A DNA stretch of 64,000 nucleotides from Streptomyces sp. YIM 121038 (GCF_006088715.1 NZ_CP030771.1:1612001-1676000); one strand, 5' to 3'; shown: positions 33,332 through 43,377, counted from the stretch's first letter. Program-made: numbers and translations. Notes: generated by a model not told the origin, from the sequence alone.

Positions 33332-34516
33332 ATGGATCTGCTCAACACGCTGGTGGACAAGGGGCTTCGGCGCGAGCTGCCGACCCGTGACGAGGCGCTT
33401 GCCGTGCTCGCGACCTCCGACGACGAACTGCTCGACGTGGTGGCGGCGGCCGGAAAGGTGCGGCGCCACTGGTTCGGTCGACGGGTGAAACTGAACTATC
33501 TGGTCAATCTGAAGTCGGGCCTGTGCCCCGAGGACTGCTCGTACTGCTCGCAGCGGCTCGGCGCGGACACCGGCATCCTGAAGTACACCTGGCTGAAGCC
33601 GGACGAGGCCTCGCAGGCCGCGGCGGCCGGGCTCGCGGGCGGCGCCAAGCGGGTCTGCCTGGTGGCGAGCGGCCGGGGGCCGACGGACCGGGACGTCGAC
33701 CGGGTCTCGGACACGATCAAGGCGATCAAGGAGCGACACGAGGGCGTCGAGGTGTGCGCCTGCCTCGGCCTGCTCTCCGACGGCCAGGCCGAGCGGCTGC
33801 GCGGCGCGGGCGCCGACGCGTACAACCACAATCTGAACACGTCGGAGTCGACGTACGGCGACATCACCAAGACGCACACCTACGCCGACCGCGTCGACAC
33901 CGTGCAGAAGGCCCACGCGGCCGGTCTTTCGGCCTGCTCGGGGCTGATCTCGGGCATGGGCGAGACGGACCAGGACCTGGTCGACGTCGTCTTCGCGCTG
34001 CGCGAGCTCGACGCGGACTCCGTGCCGGTGAACTTCCTCATCCCCTTCGAGGGCACCCCGCTCGCCAAGGAGTGGAACCTCACGCCGCAGCGCTGCCTGC
34101 GCATCCTCGCGATGGTGCGGTTCGTCTGCCCGGACATCGAGGTCCGCATCGCGGGCGGCCGCGAGCTGCATCTGCGCACGCTCCAGCCGCTGGCCCTGCA
34201 CCTCGCCAACTCGATCTTCCTCGGCGACTATCTGACCAGCGAGGGCCAGGCGGGCAAGGCCGACCTGGAGATGATCGCGGACGCCGGGTTCGAGGTGGAG
34301 ACCGCGGACCAGGTGACGCTGCCGGAGCACCGCCGGGGCGGAGGCTGTGGGTCCGGTTCTGGGTCCGGGGCCGGCGAGGGCACGGGATGCGGCTCCGCCT
34401 GCGCCCCCGCCGAGGCGCCCGAGGCCGCCGCGCAGGCCGAGCCGGGCGGCGCGCGGACCGACCTGGTGGCGGTGCGCCGCCGGGGCGCGGGGACGGACGT
34501 GGCGCCCAATGCCTGA
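33332..34516 (+). CDS. bioB: Biotin synthase
   Basis: A 394-residue radical SAM enzyme from ATG 33332. The cluster motif is [13 protein letters not shown]; further family blocks are [20 protein letters not shown], and [14 protein letters not shown] and the RIAGGREL arginine. It inserts sulphur into dethiobiotin using a 4Fe-4S and a 2Fe-2S cluster. The last 60 residues form an unusual Gly/Ser/Cys-rich tail ([20 protein letters not shown], then ACAPAE) beyond the usual end. bioA starts eight bases before the stop. Confidence 0.95.
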   Translation: MDLLNTLVDKGLRRELPTRDEALAVLATSDDELLDVVAAAGKVRRHWFGRRVKLNYLVNLKSGLCPEDCSYCSQRLGADTGILKYTWLKPDEASQAAAAGLAGGAKRVCLVASGRGPTDRDVDRVSDTIKAIKERHEGVEVCACLGLLSDGQAERLRGAGADAYNHNLNTSESTYGDITKTHTYADRVDTVQKAHAAGLSACSGLISGMGETDQDLVDVVFALRELDADSVPVNFLIPFEGTPLAKEWNLTPQRCLRILAMVRFVCPDIEVRIAGGRELHLRTLQPLALHLANSIFLGDYLTSEGQAGKADLEMIADAGFEVETADQVTLPEHRRGGGCGSGSGSGAGEGTGCGSACAPAEAPEAAAQAEPGGARTDLVAVRRRGAGTDVAPNA

Positions 34517-35804
34517 CCTGCGCGAGATCCTGGACCTCGACCGCGCCCACGTCTGGCACCCCTACGGGCCGATGCCCGGCCGGCAGGAGCCGCTGGTCGT
34601 CGAGGAGGCCAGCGGGGTCCGGCTGCGGATCGCGGGCGTCGGCGACGTGGTCGACGGGATGTCGTCGTGGTGGTCGGCGATCCACGGCTACAACCACCCG
34701 GTCCTCAACGAGGCGGCGCGCGACCAGCTCGGCCGCATGAGCCACGTCATGTTCGGCGGCCTCACCCACGAACCCGCCGTGCGCCTGGCCAAGCGGCTCG
34801 TCGACCTCACGCCCGACGGCCTCGAACACGTCTTCCTCTCCGACTCCGGCTCGGTGTCGGTCGAGGTCGCCGTGAAGATGTGCCTCCAGTACTGGCGCTC
34901 CGTCGGCAGGCCCGAGAAGCAGCGGATGCTCACCTGGCGCGGCGGCTACCACGGCGACACCTGGCAGCCGATGGCCGTGTGCGACCCGCAGGGCGGCATG
35001 CACTCCCTGTGGCAGGGCGTCCTGCCCCAGCAGGTCTTCGCCGACATGCCGCCCGCGGGCTTCGACGCGTACGACGACGCGTACGCGGCCCACCTCCACG
35101 ACATCATCGGGCGGCACGCCCACGAACTGGCCGGCGTGATCGTCGAACCGGTCGTCCAGGGTGCGGGCGGCATGCGCTTCCACTCCCCGCGCTATCTGCG
35201 GGCGCTGCGGGAGGCCTGCGACGCGCACGACGTGCTGCTCGTGTTCGACGAGATCGCGACGGGCTTCGGCCGCACCGGCGCCCTCTTCGCGGCCGACCAC
35301 GCGGCCGTCACCCCGGATGTGATGTGCCTGGGCAAGTCGCTGACCGGCGGCTATCTGACGATGGCGGCGACGCTGTGCACACCGCGCGTCGCCGACGGCA
35401 TCGCCCGCGGCGAGGTCCCCGTGCTCGCGCACGGCCCGACCTTCATGGGCAACCCGCTGGCCGCCGCGGTGGCGGGCGCCTCCATCGACCTGCTGCTCGG
35501 CCAGGACTGGCAGACCGAGGTCAAGCGGATCGAGACGGGCCTGCGGGCCGCGCTCGCCCCGGCCGCGGAGCTGCCTTACGTCCGTGACGTACGGGTCCTC
35601 GGCGCGCTCGGCGTCGTCCAGCTCGACCACCAGGTCGACATGGAGGCGGCGACGCGGGCCAGTGTGGCGGCGGGGGTGTGGCTACGGCCGTTCCGCGACC
35701 TCATCTACACGATGCCGCCCTTCATCACCGGGGACGACGACGTGGCGCTCATCGGGCGCGCCGTGTGCGCGGCGGCGCGCGCGAGCGGGGAGGCACAGGC
35801 GTGA
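34509..35804 (+). CDS. bioA: Adenosylmethionine-8-amino-7-oxononanoate aminotransferase
   Basis: A 431-residue PLP aminotransferase from ATG 34509, overlapping bio[12 protein letters not shown] at the N-terminus, [19 protein letters not shown], and [19 protein letters not shown] are BioA-specific. [19 protein letters not shown] and the PLP lysine in [16 protein letters not shown] follow. It transfers the amino group from SAM to make 7,8-diaminononanoate. Coupled to bioB and bioD by overlapping genes. Confidence 0.95.
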   Translation: MPDLREILDLDRAHVWHPYGPMPGRQEPLVVEEASGVRLRIAGVGDVVDGMSSWWSAIHGYNHPVLNEAARDQLGRMSHVMFGGLTHEPAVRLAKRLVDLTPDGLEHVFLSDSGSVSVEVAVKMCLQYWRSVGRPEKQRMLTWRGGYHGDTWQPMAVCDPQGGMHSLWQGVLPQQVFADMPPAGFDAYDDAYAAHLHDIIGRHAHELAGVIVEPVVQGAGGMRFHSPRYLRALREACDAHDVLLVFDEIATGFGRTGALFAADHAAVTPDVMCLGKSLTGGYLTMAATLCTPRVADGIARGEVPVLAHGPTFMGNPLAAAVAGASIDLLLGQDWQTEVKRIETGLRAALAPAAELPYVRDVRVLGALGVVQLDHQVDMEAATRASVAAGVWLRPFRDLIYTMPPFITGDDDVALIGRAVCAAARASGEAQA

Positions 35805-36505
35805 GCGTGATCGTGGTGTCCGGCACGGGCACGGAGATCGGCAAGACGGTGACGACGGCGGCCGTGGCCGCGCTCGCGCTCGCCGCCGGGCGCAGCGTGG
35901 CCGTCCTCAAGCCCGCGCAGACCGGCGTCGGTCCCGGGGAGCCCGGTGACGTCGCCGAGGTGCAGCGGCTCGCGGGCGCCCGGGTGACGGGCGCCGAACT
36001 GGCCCGCTTCCCCGAGCCGCTGGCTCCGGCGACGGCCGCGCGGCGCGCGGGGCTCGCGCCCGTCACGCCCGGCGACGTCGTCGAGGCCGCGCGGAAGCTG
36101 GCGGCCTCGCACGACCTCGTCCTCGTCGAGGGCGCCGGGGGCCTCCTCGTGCACCTCGACGGGAGCGGCGCCTCCCTCGCGGACGCGGCGCGCGAGCTCG
36201 CGGCGCCGGTGCTCGTCGTCACGGCGCCGGGGCTCGGCACCCTCAACGTGACCCAGCTGACGGGCGAGGCCCTGCGGGCGCGGGGCATCGAAAGCCTCGG
36301 CCTGGTCATCGGCAGCTGGCCCGCCGAGCCCGACCTCGCGGCGCGCTGCAACGTCGAGGAGCTGGCCCGGGTGGCGGGTGCGCCGCTGCTCGGGGCGGTG
36401 CCCGAGGGGGCCGGGAGGCTGAGCGGGCCGGAGTTCCAGGACGCGGCCCCGAGGTGGCTGGGGCCGGAGCTGGGGGGTATGTGGGACGGGGTTTCCCTCC
36501 CCTAG
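35801..36505 (+). CDS. bioD: ATP-dependent dethiobiotin synthetase
   Basis: A 234-residue protein from GTG 35801 overlapping the bioA stop. The P-loop is [15 protein letters not shown], where most BioD have GTDTGVGKT. Conserved [25 protein letters not shown] and [18 protein letters not shown] follow. It closes the ureido ring of dethiobiotin. Last gene of bioBAD; a strong hairpin follows. Confidence 0.93.
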   Translation: MSVIVVSGTGTEIGKTVTTAAVAALALAAGRSVAVLKPAQTGVGPGEPGDVAEVQRLAGARVTGAELARFPEPLAPATAARRAGLAPVTPGDVVEAARKLAASHDLVLVEGAGGLLVHLDGSGASLADAARELAAPVLVVTAPGLGTLNVTQLTGEALRARGIESLGLVIGSWPAEPDLAARCNVEELARVAGAPLLGAVPEGAGRLSGPEFQDAAPRWLGPELGGMWDGVSLP

Positions 36506-36541
36506 CCCGCCCCTTTGCACACGCGCGGGCGCGGGGCGGGC
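36505..36541 (+). terminator. Terminator hairpin after bioD
   Basis: GCCCGCCCC and GGGGCGGGC form a perfect nine-base stem with a 19-base loop; it begins at the last base of the bioD stop codon. No T-tract follows. Confidence 0.5.
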
Positions 36542-36638
36542 AGGGCCCGTCCGGCGCCCGCGGCCGGGGCCGCGGCCCGGTTGCGGCGGGCCCTGAGGGG
36601 GGAAGAACCAGCCATCTCCCCTCCGTGAGGAGGCCACC

Positions 36639-37310
36639 GTGCCGACCGCCAAGCCGTCCCGCCGCGCCCCCGTCCACCACCCGCTCTTCGCCCGTTGCTA
36701 CGCCCGCTTCAGCGTCGCGGCCGAACCGGCGATCGCCCCGTACCGCGCGGAGCTGCTCTCCGGGGTCAGCGGCCGCGTCATCGAAGTGGGCGCGGGCAAC
36801 GGGCTGAACTTCCCGCACTACCCCGCCGCCGTCTCCGAGGTCGTCGCGATCGAACCGGAGCGTCTGCTGCGCCAGTTGGCCGTCTCGGCGGCGCTGCGCG
36901 CGGACGTGCCGGTCGACGTGGTGCCGGGCGCGGCGGAGGCCCTGCCGGTCAAGAGCGAGGCCTTCGACGTGGCCGTCGCCTCGCTGGTGCTGTGCAGCGT
37001 GCGGGACGTGCCGCGCGCGCTCGCGGAGCTGCGGCGGGTCCTTCGGCCGGGCGGCGAGCTGCGGTTCTTCGAGCACGGGCGGGCGCGGGGCACGGCCTTC
37101 GCCACGGCCCAGCGCGCCCTGGACCGCACGGTGTGGCCGCTGCTGTTCGGCGGCTGCCACACCGCGCGGGACCCGGTGGGCGCGCTGCGCGCGGCCGGGT
37201 TCGAGCTCGGCCCCTACCGCCGGGTCCTGGTGCCCGCGAAGCGCCCGCGCCTGCCCACGTCGCCGTGTGTCATCGGCACCGCCTGGCGGCCGTCGGAGGA
37301 CGGGGCCTGA
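36639..37310 (+). CDS. Class I SAM-dependent methyltransferase
   Basis: A 223-residue protein from GTG 36639 with GAGGAGG upstream. Rossmann motif I VIEVGAGNGLNFPHYP, acidic motif II VVAIEPERLL and post-motif VASLVLCSVRDVPRALAELR, followed by RRVLRPGGELRFFEHGRARG (methyltransf_11 type, UbiE-like). The substrate is not evident. It stands alone between bioD and the convergent VOC gene. Confidence 0.9.
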   Translation: MPTAKPSRRAPVHHPLFARCYARFSVAAEPAIAPYRAELLSGVSGRVIEVGAGNGLNFPHYPAAVSEVVAIEPERLLRQLAVSAALRADVPVDVVPGAAEALPVKSEAFDVAVASLVLCSVRDVPRALAELRRVLRPGGELRFFEHGRARGTAFATAQRALDRTVWPLLFGGCHTARDPVGALRAAGFELGPYRRVLVPAKRPRLPTSPCVIGTAWRPSEDGA

Positions 37311-37316
37311 GCGGTC

Positions 37317-37679
37317 TCAGAGGGGCTGGACGAGGTTCACCGCGTTGCCGTCCGGGTCCTTGATGTGGACGACGCGCTGGCCCCACGGCATGTCGTTCGG
37401 CGGCCCGAGGACCTGGCCGCCGAGGTCCTCCACGGGGCCGAGGAGCGCGTCCACGTCGTCGACCGTGACGCTGAGCAGCGAGCGCTGGGGCGCGTCCAGC
37501 GGGGCCTTCTCGTCGGCGACGATGCCGAGTTCGGACTCCCGTACGCGCAGGCCCACGAAGAACACCGGGCCTTCCTCGGGGACGCGGGTGGTCTGTTCGG
37601 CGCCCAGGAGCTGGGCGTAGAAGGACTGGAGCCGGATCACGTCCGGGGTGATGAGCATCGGCTGGATGGTGGCAGGCAT
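37317..37679 (-). CDS. VOC-family (glyoxalase/bleomycin resistance-like) protein
   Basis: A 120-residue protein with one good AGGAGG site before ATG 37679. The beta-alpha-beta-beta-beta pattern is visible: MLITPDVIRLQSFYAQLLGA, then VFFVGLRVRESELGIVADE and VVHIKDPDGNAVNLVQPL. It could bind a metal and act on a small molecule; no substrate can be named. Confidence 0.88.
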   Translation of the reverse strand: MPATIQPMLITPDVIRLQSFYAQLLGAEQTTRVPEEGPVFFVGLRVRESELGIVADEKAPLDAPQRSLLSVTVDDVDALLGPVEDLGGQVLGPPNDMPWGQRVVHIKDPDGNAVNLVQPL

Positions 37680-37859
37680 GCCTGGCCTCCTGGGAGTCGT
37701 GAACGGGCGAGCGCGGGTGCGGAACGAGTGTGTGGGGGTGACCGCAGCGGGCCGCGAAACTCATCGGTGCCCGGCGGGGCACGCGCCCGCGCCGCCGCCG
37801 CACGCCGTGTCCGGCCGGGGCGGGGGGACCGGCCTGCCCCGGGGCGCCTGACCGGGGGT

Positions 37860-38029
37860 GCGGGTCACCCGGCCCGCCTCAGGCCACCCTGGCCGGGGGG
37901 CGGGGGGCCATCGGCCCGCCTCAGGCCACCCCGCCAGGGGCGCGGGTCACCCGGCCCACGTCAGGCCGCCCGGCCAGAGGTGCAGGTCACCGGCCCGCCT
38001 CAGGCCCCCGGCGGTGCCGGGCGCGCGGG
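37860..38029. repeat. Degenerate direct repeats (about 40-46 bp) in an intergenic region
   Basis: Four imperfect copies share the core CGGCCCGCCTCAGGCCACC, three of them preceded by GGGTCACC-like sequence. They fill much of the 396-bp gap between the VOC and Fic genes. The rest of the gap shows no gene. Confidence 0.6.
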
Positions 38030-38075
38030 GCGACGCGGGGGCACGCGGTCGCGGAGACCCCGGCTGCCGCGCCCG

Positions 38076-38447
38076 TCACCGGCTCCACTGGCGCAGTTCC
38101 CGCGCTATCTCCCCGACGCCCGCCGCGTCCTCCTTCACCAGGCGGGCGAGGTCGCGCACCTGCTCGGGCGAGGTCACGACCTTCACTCCGCTCGCGACCA
38201 GATAGGCGTACGCGACGGACACCGCGAAGAGCGCGTTCGAACGCTCCAGGGCGGGGACGTGGAGCAGTACCTGGAGCAGGGCGGCGGCGCGGTCGTGCGG
38301 TCCCTCGTAGACGGGGACGTCGAAGATCTCGGCCCGGTGCCGGGCCACGGCGGCCACCAAGGCGCCCCAGTCGGTGACTTGGGGGTCTCCGGGGGTCTTC
38401 TGTTCGGCGATCATCAGGAGCCAGGCGAGGTCGATGCGGAGGTTCAA
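38076..38447 (-). CDS. Fic/Doc-like toxin, degenerate active-site motif
   Basis: A 123-residue protein starting at a TTG (38447), four bases after the antitoxin stop. Its helical core follows the Doc fold (MNLRIDLAWLLMIAEQ, then DRAAALLQVLLHVPALERSN, ALFAVSVAYAYLVASG). The Fic catalytic motif H-x-F-x-(D/N)-G-N-(K/G)-R is reduced to HVPALERSNA, without the Gly-Asn-Lys part. Such proteins are common partners of a small ribbon-helix-helix antitoxin in Streptomyces. Kinase or AMP-transfer activity seems doubtful. Confidence 0.75.
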   Translation of the reverse strand: MNLRIDLAWLLMIAEQKTPGDPQVTDWGALVAAVARHRAEIFDVPVYEGPHDRAAALLQVLLHVPALERSNALFAVSVAYAYLVASGVKVVTSPEQVRDLARLVKEDAAGVGEIARELRQWSR

Positions 38448-38450
38448 GAG

Positions 38451-38678
38451 TCAGCGACGACCTTCGCGGTCCGTGCCGAACTCCTCGGCGAACACGCCTT
38501 CGTACTGCTTCATGAAGTCGGCGGCGGCCTCCACGAACGTATGGCCGAGCTCGCCGACGTCCTGTTTGACCAGCTCTTCGATGTACCGGTTCACGCTCAT
38601 GCCGCGGGCCAGGGCGCGCTCGCGCGCGGCCCGGGCGGTGTGCTCGTCCACCCGCACGTTCAGCTGCGTCTTCGCCAT
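38451..38678 (-). CDS. Ribbon-helix-helix antitoxin
   Basis: A 75-residue protein: TQLNVRVDEHTARAARERAL and RGMSVNRYIEELVKQDV form the ribbon-helix-helix DNA-binding fold. The C-terminal 30 residues are acidic and flexible, the likely toxin-binding part. It is the first gene of a two-gene toxin-antitoxin operon with the Fic-like gene. Confidence 0.88.
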   Translation of the reverse strand: MAKTQLNVRVDEHTARAARERALARGMSVNRYIEELVKQDVGELGHTFVEAAADFMKQYEGVFAEEFGTDREGRR

Positions 38679-38864
38679 GCCCTCAAGCTAGCGCCGCCGC
38701 GCTAGCACCGACAAGGGCGCCAGGACGGTGCCCCTTACATATGTCCGGGTGCCCGACCTGCGAGGGATACCGGCCCCTTGACCCCGCGCCTACCCTCTGA
38801 ACCCTCTCCACTCCTGCGCCGCGCCCGCCCGGCCCGGCCGACGGCCTCAACCAGGGAGGCGGCT

Positions 38865-39692
38865 TTGTCCACACCCGCTACGACGCCGCACACGGAACGC
38901 GCCGAGCCCCCGGGCACCGCTGCCCGCGCCCGCGGTCTGACCAAGGCCTACGGCTCGGGCGAGACCGCGGTGCTCGCCCTGGACGCGGTGGACGTCGACA
39001 TCGCGCGACGCCGGTTCACGGCCGTGATGGGCCCCTCCGGCTCCGGCAAGTCCACGCTGATGCACACCCTCGCCGGGCTCGACTCGGTCTCGGCGGGACA
39101 GGTGTGGCTCGGCGAGACCGAGATCACCGGGCTCAAGGAGCGCGAGCTGACGCGGCTCCGGCGCGACCGGGTGGGCTTCATGTTCCAGTCGTTCAACCTG
39201 ATCCCGACGCTCAACGCCCGCGAGAACATCACGCTGCCCATGGACATCGCGGGCAAGCGCCCCGACGCCGAGTGGCTGGAGCACGTCATCGACACGCTGG
39301 GCCTGCGCGACCGGCTCCGGCACCGGCCCGCGCAGCTGTCCGGCGGGCAGCAGCAGCGCGTCGCCTGCGCGCGGGCCCTCGCCTCCCGCCCCGAGCTGAT
39401 CTTCGCCGACGAGCCGACCGGCAACCTCGACTCACGGGCCGGGCTCGAAGTCCTCGGCTTCCTGCGCGACGCCGTGGACGCGCTGGGCCAGACGGTGGTG
39501 ATGGTCACGCACGACCCGGGCGCGGCCGCCCACTCCGATCTGGTGCTCTTCCTCGCCGACGGCCGGATCGTGGACGAGATGGACCGGCCGACGGCGGAGG
39601 CCGTCCTGGAGCGCCTGAAGCGGTTCGACGTGCTGCACGCGGTGCCGCGCGAGGCCGAGGGCCCGGCGCAGAGCACCCCCGACGAAGGCTGA
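38865..39692 (+). CDS. ABC transporter ATP-binding protein (MacB/LolD type)
   Basis: TTG at 38865 is preferred because of the AGGGAGG site six bases upstream. The motor has Walker A MGPSGSGKSTLMHTLAGL, Q-loop FMFQSFNLIPTLNARENI, signature LSGGQQQRVACARALASRP, Walker B LIFADEPTGNLD and the His loop MVTHDPGAAAHSD. It belongs to the family that works with FtsX-like permeases, exporting lipids, peptides or acting as mechanotransmission; the permease gene is next, 11 bp away. Confidence 0.94.
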   Translation: MSTPATTPHTERAEPPGTAARARGLTKAYGSGETAVLALDAVDVDIARRRFTAVMGPSGSGKSTLMHTLAGLDSVSAGQVWLGETEITGLKERELTRLRRDRVGFMFQSFNLIPTLNARENITLPMDIAGKRPDAEWLEHVIDTLGLRDRLRHRPAQLSGGQQQRVACARALASRPELIFADEPTGNLDSRAGLEVLGFLRDAVDALGQTVVMVTHDPGAAAHSDLVLFLADGRIVDEMDRPTAEAVLERLKRFDVLHAVPREAEGPAQSTPDEG

Positions 39693-39703
39693 GGCGGACC
39701 GCC

Positions 39704-42271
39704 GTGCTCAAGTCCACGCTCCGCAGTTTCCTCGCCCACAAGGGCAGGCTGTTCCTCTCCGCGCTCGCCGTGGTCCTCTCGGTGGCGTTCGTCGCGGGCA
39801 GCCTGATCTTCTCGGACACCGTCAACCGCACCTTCGACCGGCTCTTCGCGTCCACCTCGGCCGACGTCGCGGTCTCCCCGAAGGACGACGACGGGCGGGT
39901 GTCGACGGGACACACCCCGACGCTGCCCGCCGCCGTGGCGAAGGAGGTCGCGCGGATCGACGGCGTCGCGGCCACGCACGTCGACGCGTCCGTGGAGAAC
40001 GTCACCGTCGTCGACCGCGACAACGACGCGGTGAGCCCGACGACCGGGGCCCCGACCATCGCCGCCAACTGGTACGAGACCGAGCGCAGCCCGGTGCGGC
40101 TCACCTCGGGCCACGTGCCGCGCGGCCCCGGCCAGGCCCTGCTCGACGCGGACACGGCCGACAGGAAGGACGTGGAGATCGGCGACACGCTGACGGTGAT
40201 CGCCGCGCCCGGCTCCTTCCGGGTCGAGGTCGTCGGCATCGTCACGTTCCGCACCACCAACCCCGGTGCCGCCCTGGTCTTCCTGGACACCCCGACCACG
40301 CAGACCAAGCTGCTCGGCGACAAGAAGGCGGCGACGAGCATCGCCGTGGACGCGGCGCCCGGGGTGAGCGACGCCGAGCTGAAGCGGCGCGTCGCCGCCC
40401 GGCTCGGATCGACGTACGAGCTGAAGACCGCGGCCGAGCAGGCCGAGTCCGCCGCGGCCGCGCTCGGCGGGTTCCTGGACGTCGTCAAGTACGTGATGCT
40501 CGGCTTCGCCGGGGTCGCCGTCCTCGTCGGCGTGTTCCTGATCGTCAACACCTTCTCCATGCTCATCGCGCAGCGCACCCGCGAGCTGGGGCTGCTGCGC
40601 GCCCTCGGCGCCGACCGCAGACAGGTGCGCCGCTCGGTGCTCATCGAGGCCGTGCTGCTCGGTCTGGCGGGCTCCACCCTGGGGCTCGGCGCCGGGATCG
40701 GGCTCGCGGCCGGACTCATCGAACTGATGGGTCTGCTCGGCATGAACCTGAAGTCGACGGAGATGGTGATCGGCTGGCCGACGCCCGTCGCCGCGTACGT
40801 GGTGGGCGTCGGGGTCACGTTCGTCGCCGCGTATCTGCCCGCGCGCCGGGCCGCGGGGGTCTCGCCGATGGCCGCGCTCGCGGACGCCGAGATCGCCGGT
40901 GTGGGGCGGCCGCTGCGGCTGCGGGCGCTCGTCGGGGCCGGGGTCGGGGCGGCCGGGGCGGCGGCGCTCGTGGGGTGCGCGGCCGCGGGCGACACCTCCA
41001 CGTCGGCCTCGCTGCTCGGGCTCGGCGTCGCCCTCACCCTCGTCGCCATGGTCGTGGCGGGCCCGCTGCTCGTCCGCCCGGTGGTCCGGGTGCTCGGCGG
41101 CGCCTTCCCCGCGGTCTTCGGGTCCGTGGGCCGCATGAGCCAGCGCAACGCGCTGCGCAACCCGCGCCGCACGGGTGCGACGGCCGCCGCCCTGATGGTG
41201 GGCCTGGCGCTGGTGGGCGGCCTGTCCGTGGCGAGCGCGTCGATGACGAAGTCGTTCGACGAACAGATCGACAAGACGCTGGGCGCGGACTTCGTCGTCA
41301 ACGGCGCCGCCAACCCCTTCACCCCGTTCCCCGCCGAGGTCACCGAGAAGGTGCAGGCGACACGGGGCGCGGGGCTCACCGTCCGCAACCGCTTCGCGAA
41401 CCTGAAGCTGCGCACGCCCGACGGCAGGACCGTGAAGTCCACCGTCGCGGGCTACGGCGACCGGGTCGACGAGGTCCTCAACCTCTCGTACGCGCGCGGC
41501 AGTACGGCCCGGGCGCTGGCCCCCGGTCACGTCGCGATGGACCAGGACTTCGCCGAGGACCACGGCGTACGCGTCGGTTCGGTGCTGCCCGTGGAGGTCG
41601 CGGACCGGCGCGCTGCCGACCTCACGGTCGGCGCGCTCACCGACATGGACCTCGCGGAAGGGCCCGGCCTGGAGGGCGGGATCTTCATGGGGCTCGGCAC
41701 GCTGGAGAAGTACGTCCCCGACGGACAGGACGCCACGCTCTACGTCAACGCCGCCGAGGGCACGGACGCGGGCACGCTGCGGGACCGGCTCGAGTCCGTG
41801 CTCGACCCGTACCCGCAGCTGAAGGTGCTCGACCAGGCCGACTACAAGAAGCTGATCCGCGAACAGATCGCCGTGCTGCTCTACCTGGTGTACGCGCTGC
41901 TCGGCCTCGCGATCGTCATCGCCGTGCTCGGCGTGGTCAACACCCTGGCCCTGTCGGTCGTGGAGCGCACCCGGGAGATCGGGCTGCTGCGCGCGATCGG
42001 CCTCGCGCGGCGGCAGCTGCGGCGCATGATCCGCCTGGAGTCGGTGGTCATCGCGGTGTTCGGCGCGGTGCTCGGGCTCGCGCTCGGCCTGGTGTGGGGC
42101 GTGTCGATGCAGCAGGTGCTGGCGCTACAGGGCCTGAAGGCGTTCGCGGTGCCGTGGGCGACGATCGTCGCCGTGGTGGTCGGTTCGGTCGTCGTGGGGA
42201 TCGTCGCGGCCCTGCTTCCGGCGCTGCGGGCGTCGCGCATGAACGTGCTGGAGGCGATCGCGCACGAGTGA
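39704..42271 (+). CDS. FtsX-like ABC transporter permease
   Basis: An 855-residue protein from GTG 39704. It is built as two FtsX units: an N-terminal membrane helix (GRLFLSALAVVLSVAFVAGS), a large extracytoplasmic domain, then three helices (VMLGFAGVAVLVGVFLIVN, LGLAGSTLGLGAGIGLAAGL and VAAYVVGVGVTFVAAYL), repeated in the second half. The cytoplasmic loop pattern QRTRELGLLRALGADRRQVR recurs as ERTREIGLLRAIGLARRQLR. Forms an operon with the preceding ATPase. Substrate unknown. Confidence 0.94.
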   Translation: MLKSTLRSFLAHKGRLFLSALAVVLSVAFVAGSLIFSDTVNRTFDRLFASTSADVAVSPKDDDGRVSTGHTPTLPAAVAKEVARIDGVAATHVDASVENVTVVDRDNDAVSPTTGAPTIAANWYETERSPVRLTSGHVPRGPGQALLDADTADRKDVEIGDTLTVIAAPGSFRVEVVGIVTFRTTNPGAALVFLDTPTTQTKLLGDKKAATSIAVDAAPGVSDAELKRRVAARLGSTYELKTAAEQAESAAAALGGFLDVVKYVMLGFAGVAVLVGVFLIVNTFSMLIAQRTRELGLLRALGADRRQVRRSVLIEAVLLGLAGSTLGLGAGIGLAAGLIELMGLLGMNLKSTEMVIGWPTPVAAYVVGVGVTFVAAYLPARRAAGVSPMAALADAEIAGVGRPLRLRALVGAGVGAAGAAALVGCAAAGDTSTSASLLGLGVALTLVAMVVAGPLLVRPVVRVLGGAFPAVFGSVGRMSQRNALRNPRRTGATAAALMVGLALVGGLSVASASMTKSFDEQIDKTLGADFVVNGAANPFTPFPAEVTEKVQATRGAGLTVRNRFANLKLRTPDGRTVKSTVAGYGDRVDEVLNLSYARGSTARALAPGHVAMDQDFAEDHGVRVGSVLPVEVADRRAADLTVGALTDMDLAEGPGLEGGIFMGLGTLEKYVPDGQDATLYVNAAEGTDAGTLRDRLESVLDPYPQLKVLDQADYKKLIREQIAVLLYLVYALLGLAIVIAVLGVVNTLALSVVERTREIGLLRAIGLARRQLRRMIRLESVVIAVFGAVLGLALGLVWGVSMQQVLALQGLKAFAVPWATIVAVVVGSVVVGIVAALLPALRASRMNVLEAIAHE

Positions 42272-42347
42272 GCGACGGACCTGCGCCCGGTACGGTCGAG
42301 GGGGCGGCGTGCCCGCCCCCCAACCGCGCGACACGTGAGGAGCGTTC

Positions 42348-43238
42348 ATGACCAGGCCGTTCCGGTTCGGCGTCACCATGATGACCCCCGCGGCGGGGGA
42401 CGAGTGGCGCACGAAGTGCCGCAGGGCGGAGGAGCTCGGCTACGACGTGATCCTGGTCGCCGACCATCTGGGGATGCCCGCGCCGTTCCCCGCGCTCGTC
42501 GCGGCGGCCGAGGCCACGGAGCGGCCGCGGGTCGGCACCTTCGTCCTCAACGCCGGGTTCTGGAACCCCGCTCTGCTCGCGCGCGAGGTCGCCACGGCGG
42601 ACGCGCTGACCGGTGGCAGGCTCGAACTGGGCCTCGGCACCGGATACGTGCGGGCGGAGTTCGACGCGGCGGGCCTGCCGTGGCCGACGGCGAGCGAGCG
42701 CGTGTCCCATCTGGTCCGCACCATCGAGGAGTTGGACCGGATCCTCGCCTCGCCGGAGCACCGGCCCGAGCCCCGGCAGCGGCCGCGCCCGCCCCTGCTG
42801 GTCGGCGGCAACAGCGACCACGTCCTGAAGGTGATCGCCACGCACGCCGACATCGCGGCGTTCACCGGTACGCGCACCGTCCCGGGCGACCCGAACGGCA
42901 AGCTGGCCGTCCTCACGGCAGAGGCCGTGCACGAGCGAGTGGCCGCGTACCAGCGGTTCGCCGCGGGGCGCTCCGCCCCCGCCGAGCTGAACCTCCTGCT
43001 CCAGGTGGTCGAGGAGACGCGGGACCGGCGGGCCACCGTCCGGCCGTCGCTCGGGCACGTCCCGCACCTCACCGAGGACGAGGCCCTGGAGGCACCGATC
43101 CTCCTGCTGGGCACGGTCCGGCAGATGGCCGAGCAGCTGCGCGCGCAGCGGGAGCGGTACGGCTTCTCGTACATCACGGTCCTGGAGCGGAGCCTGGAGG
43201 CGTTCGGCCCGGTCATCGAGGAGCTGCGCGGGGAGTGA
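42348..43238 (+). CDS. LLM-class F420-dependent oxidoreductase
   Basis: A 296-residue TIM-barrel protein from ATG 42348 with GAGGAGCG upstream. GVTMMTPAAGDEWRTKCRRA at the start, EELGYDVILVADHLGMPAP, and DALTGGRLELGLGTGYVRAE are typical of the luciferase-like family; LLVGGNSDHVLKVIATHADI follows. Probably binds coenzyme F420 and reduces an unknown substrate. Confidence 0.9.
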   Translation: MTRPFRFGVTMMTPAAGDEWRTKCRRAEELGYDVILVADHLGMPAPFPALVAAAEATERPRVGTFVLNAGFWNPALLAREVATADALTGGRLELGLGTGYVRAEFDAAGLPWPTASERVSHLVRTIEELDRILASPEHRPEPRQRPRPPLLVGGNSDHVLKVIATHADIAAFTGTRTVPGDPNGKLAVLTAEAVHERVAAYQRFAAGRSAPAELNLLLQVVEETRDRRATVRPSLGHVPHLTEDEALEAPILLLGTVRQMAEQLRAQRERYGFSYITVLERSLEAFGPVIEELRGE

Positions 43239-43377
43239 CACACCGCGGCCCCGCCGTCCTGTCGCCCCGCTGTCCTGTCGTCCCGCTGTCCCGCCGCGCT
43301 GCCGCGCTCTCGTCCGGGCTCTGTCCGGATTCTGAAATTCCGGGCGATGGGGCCGCGGCCGGTGATGGGATGCGGCC

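Noticed and set aside
38948-41563. Minus-strand 871-codon frame opposite the ABC transporter
   Set aside because: Antisense artefact of GC-rich codons; the plus strand has complete ABC motifs.
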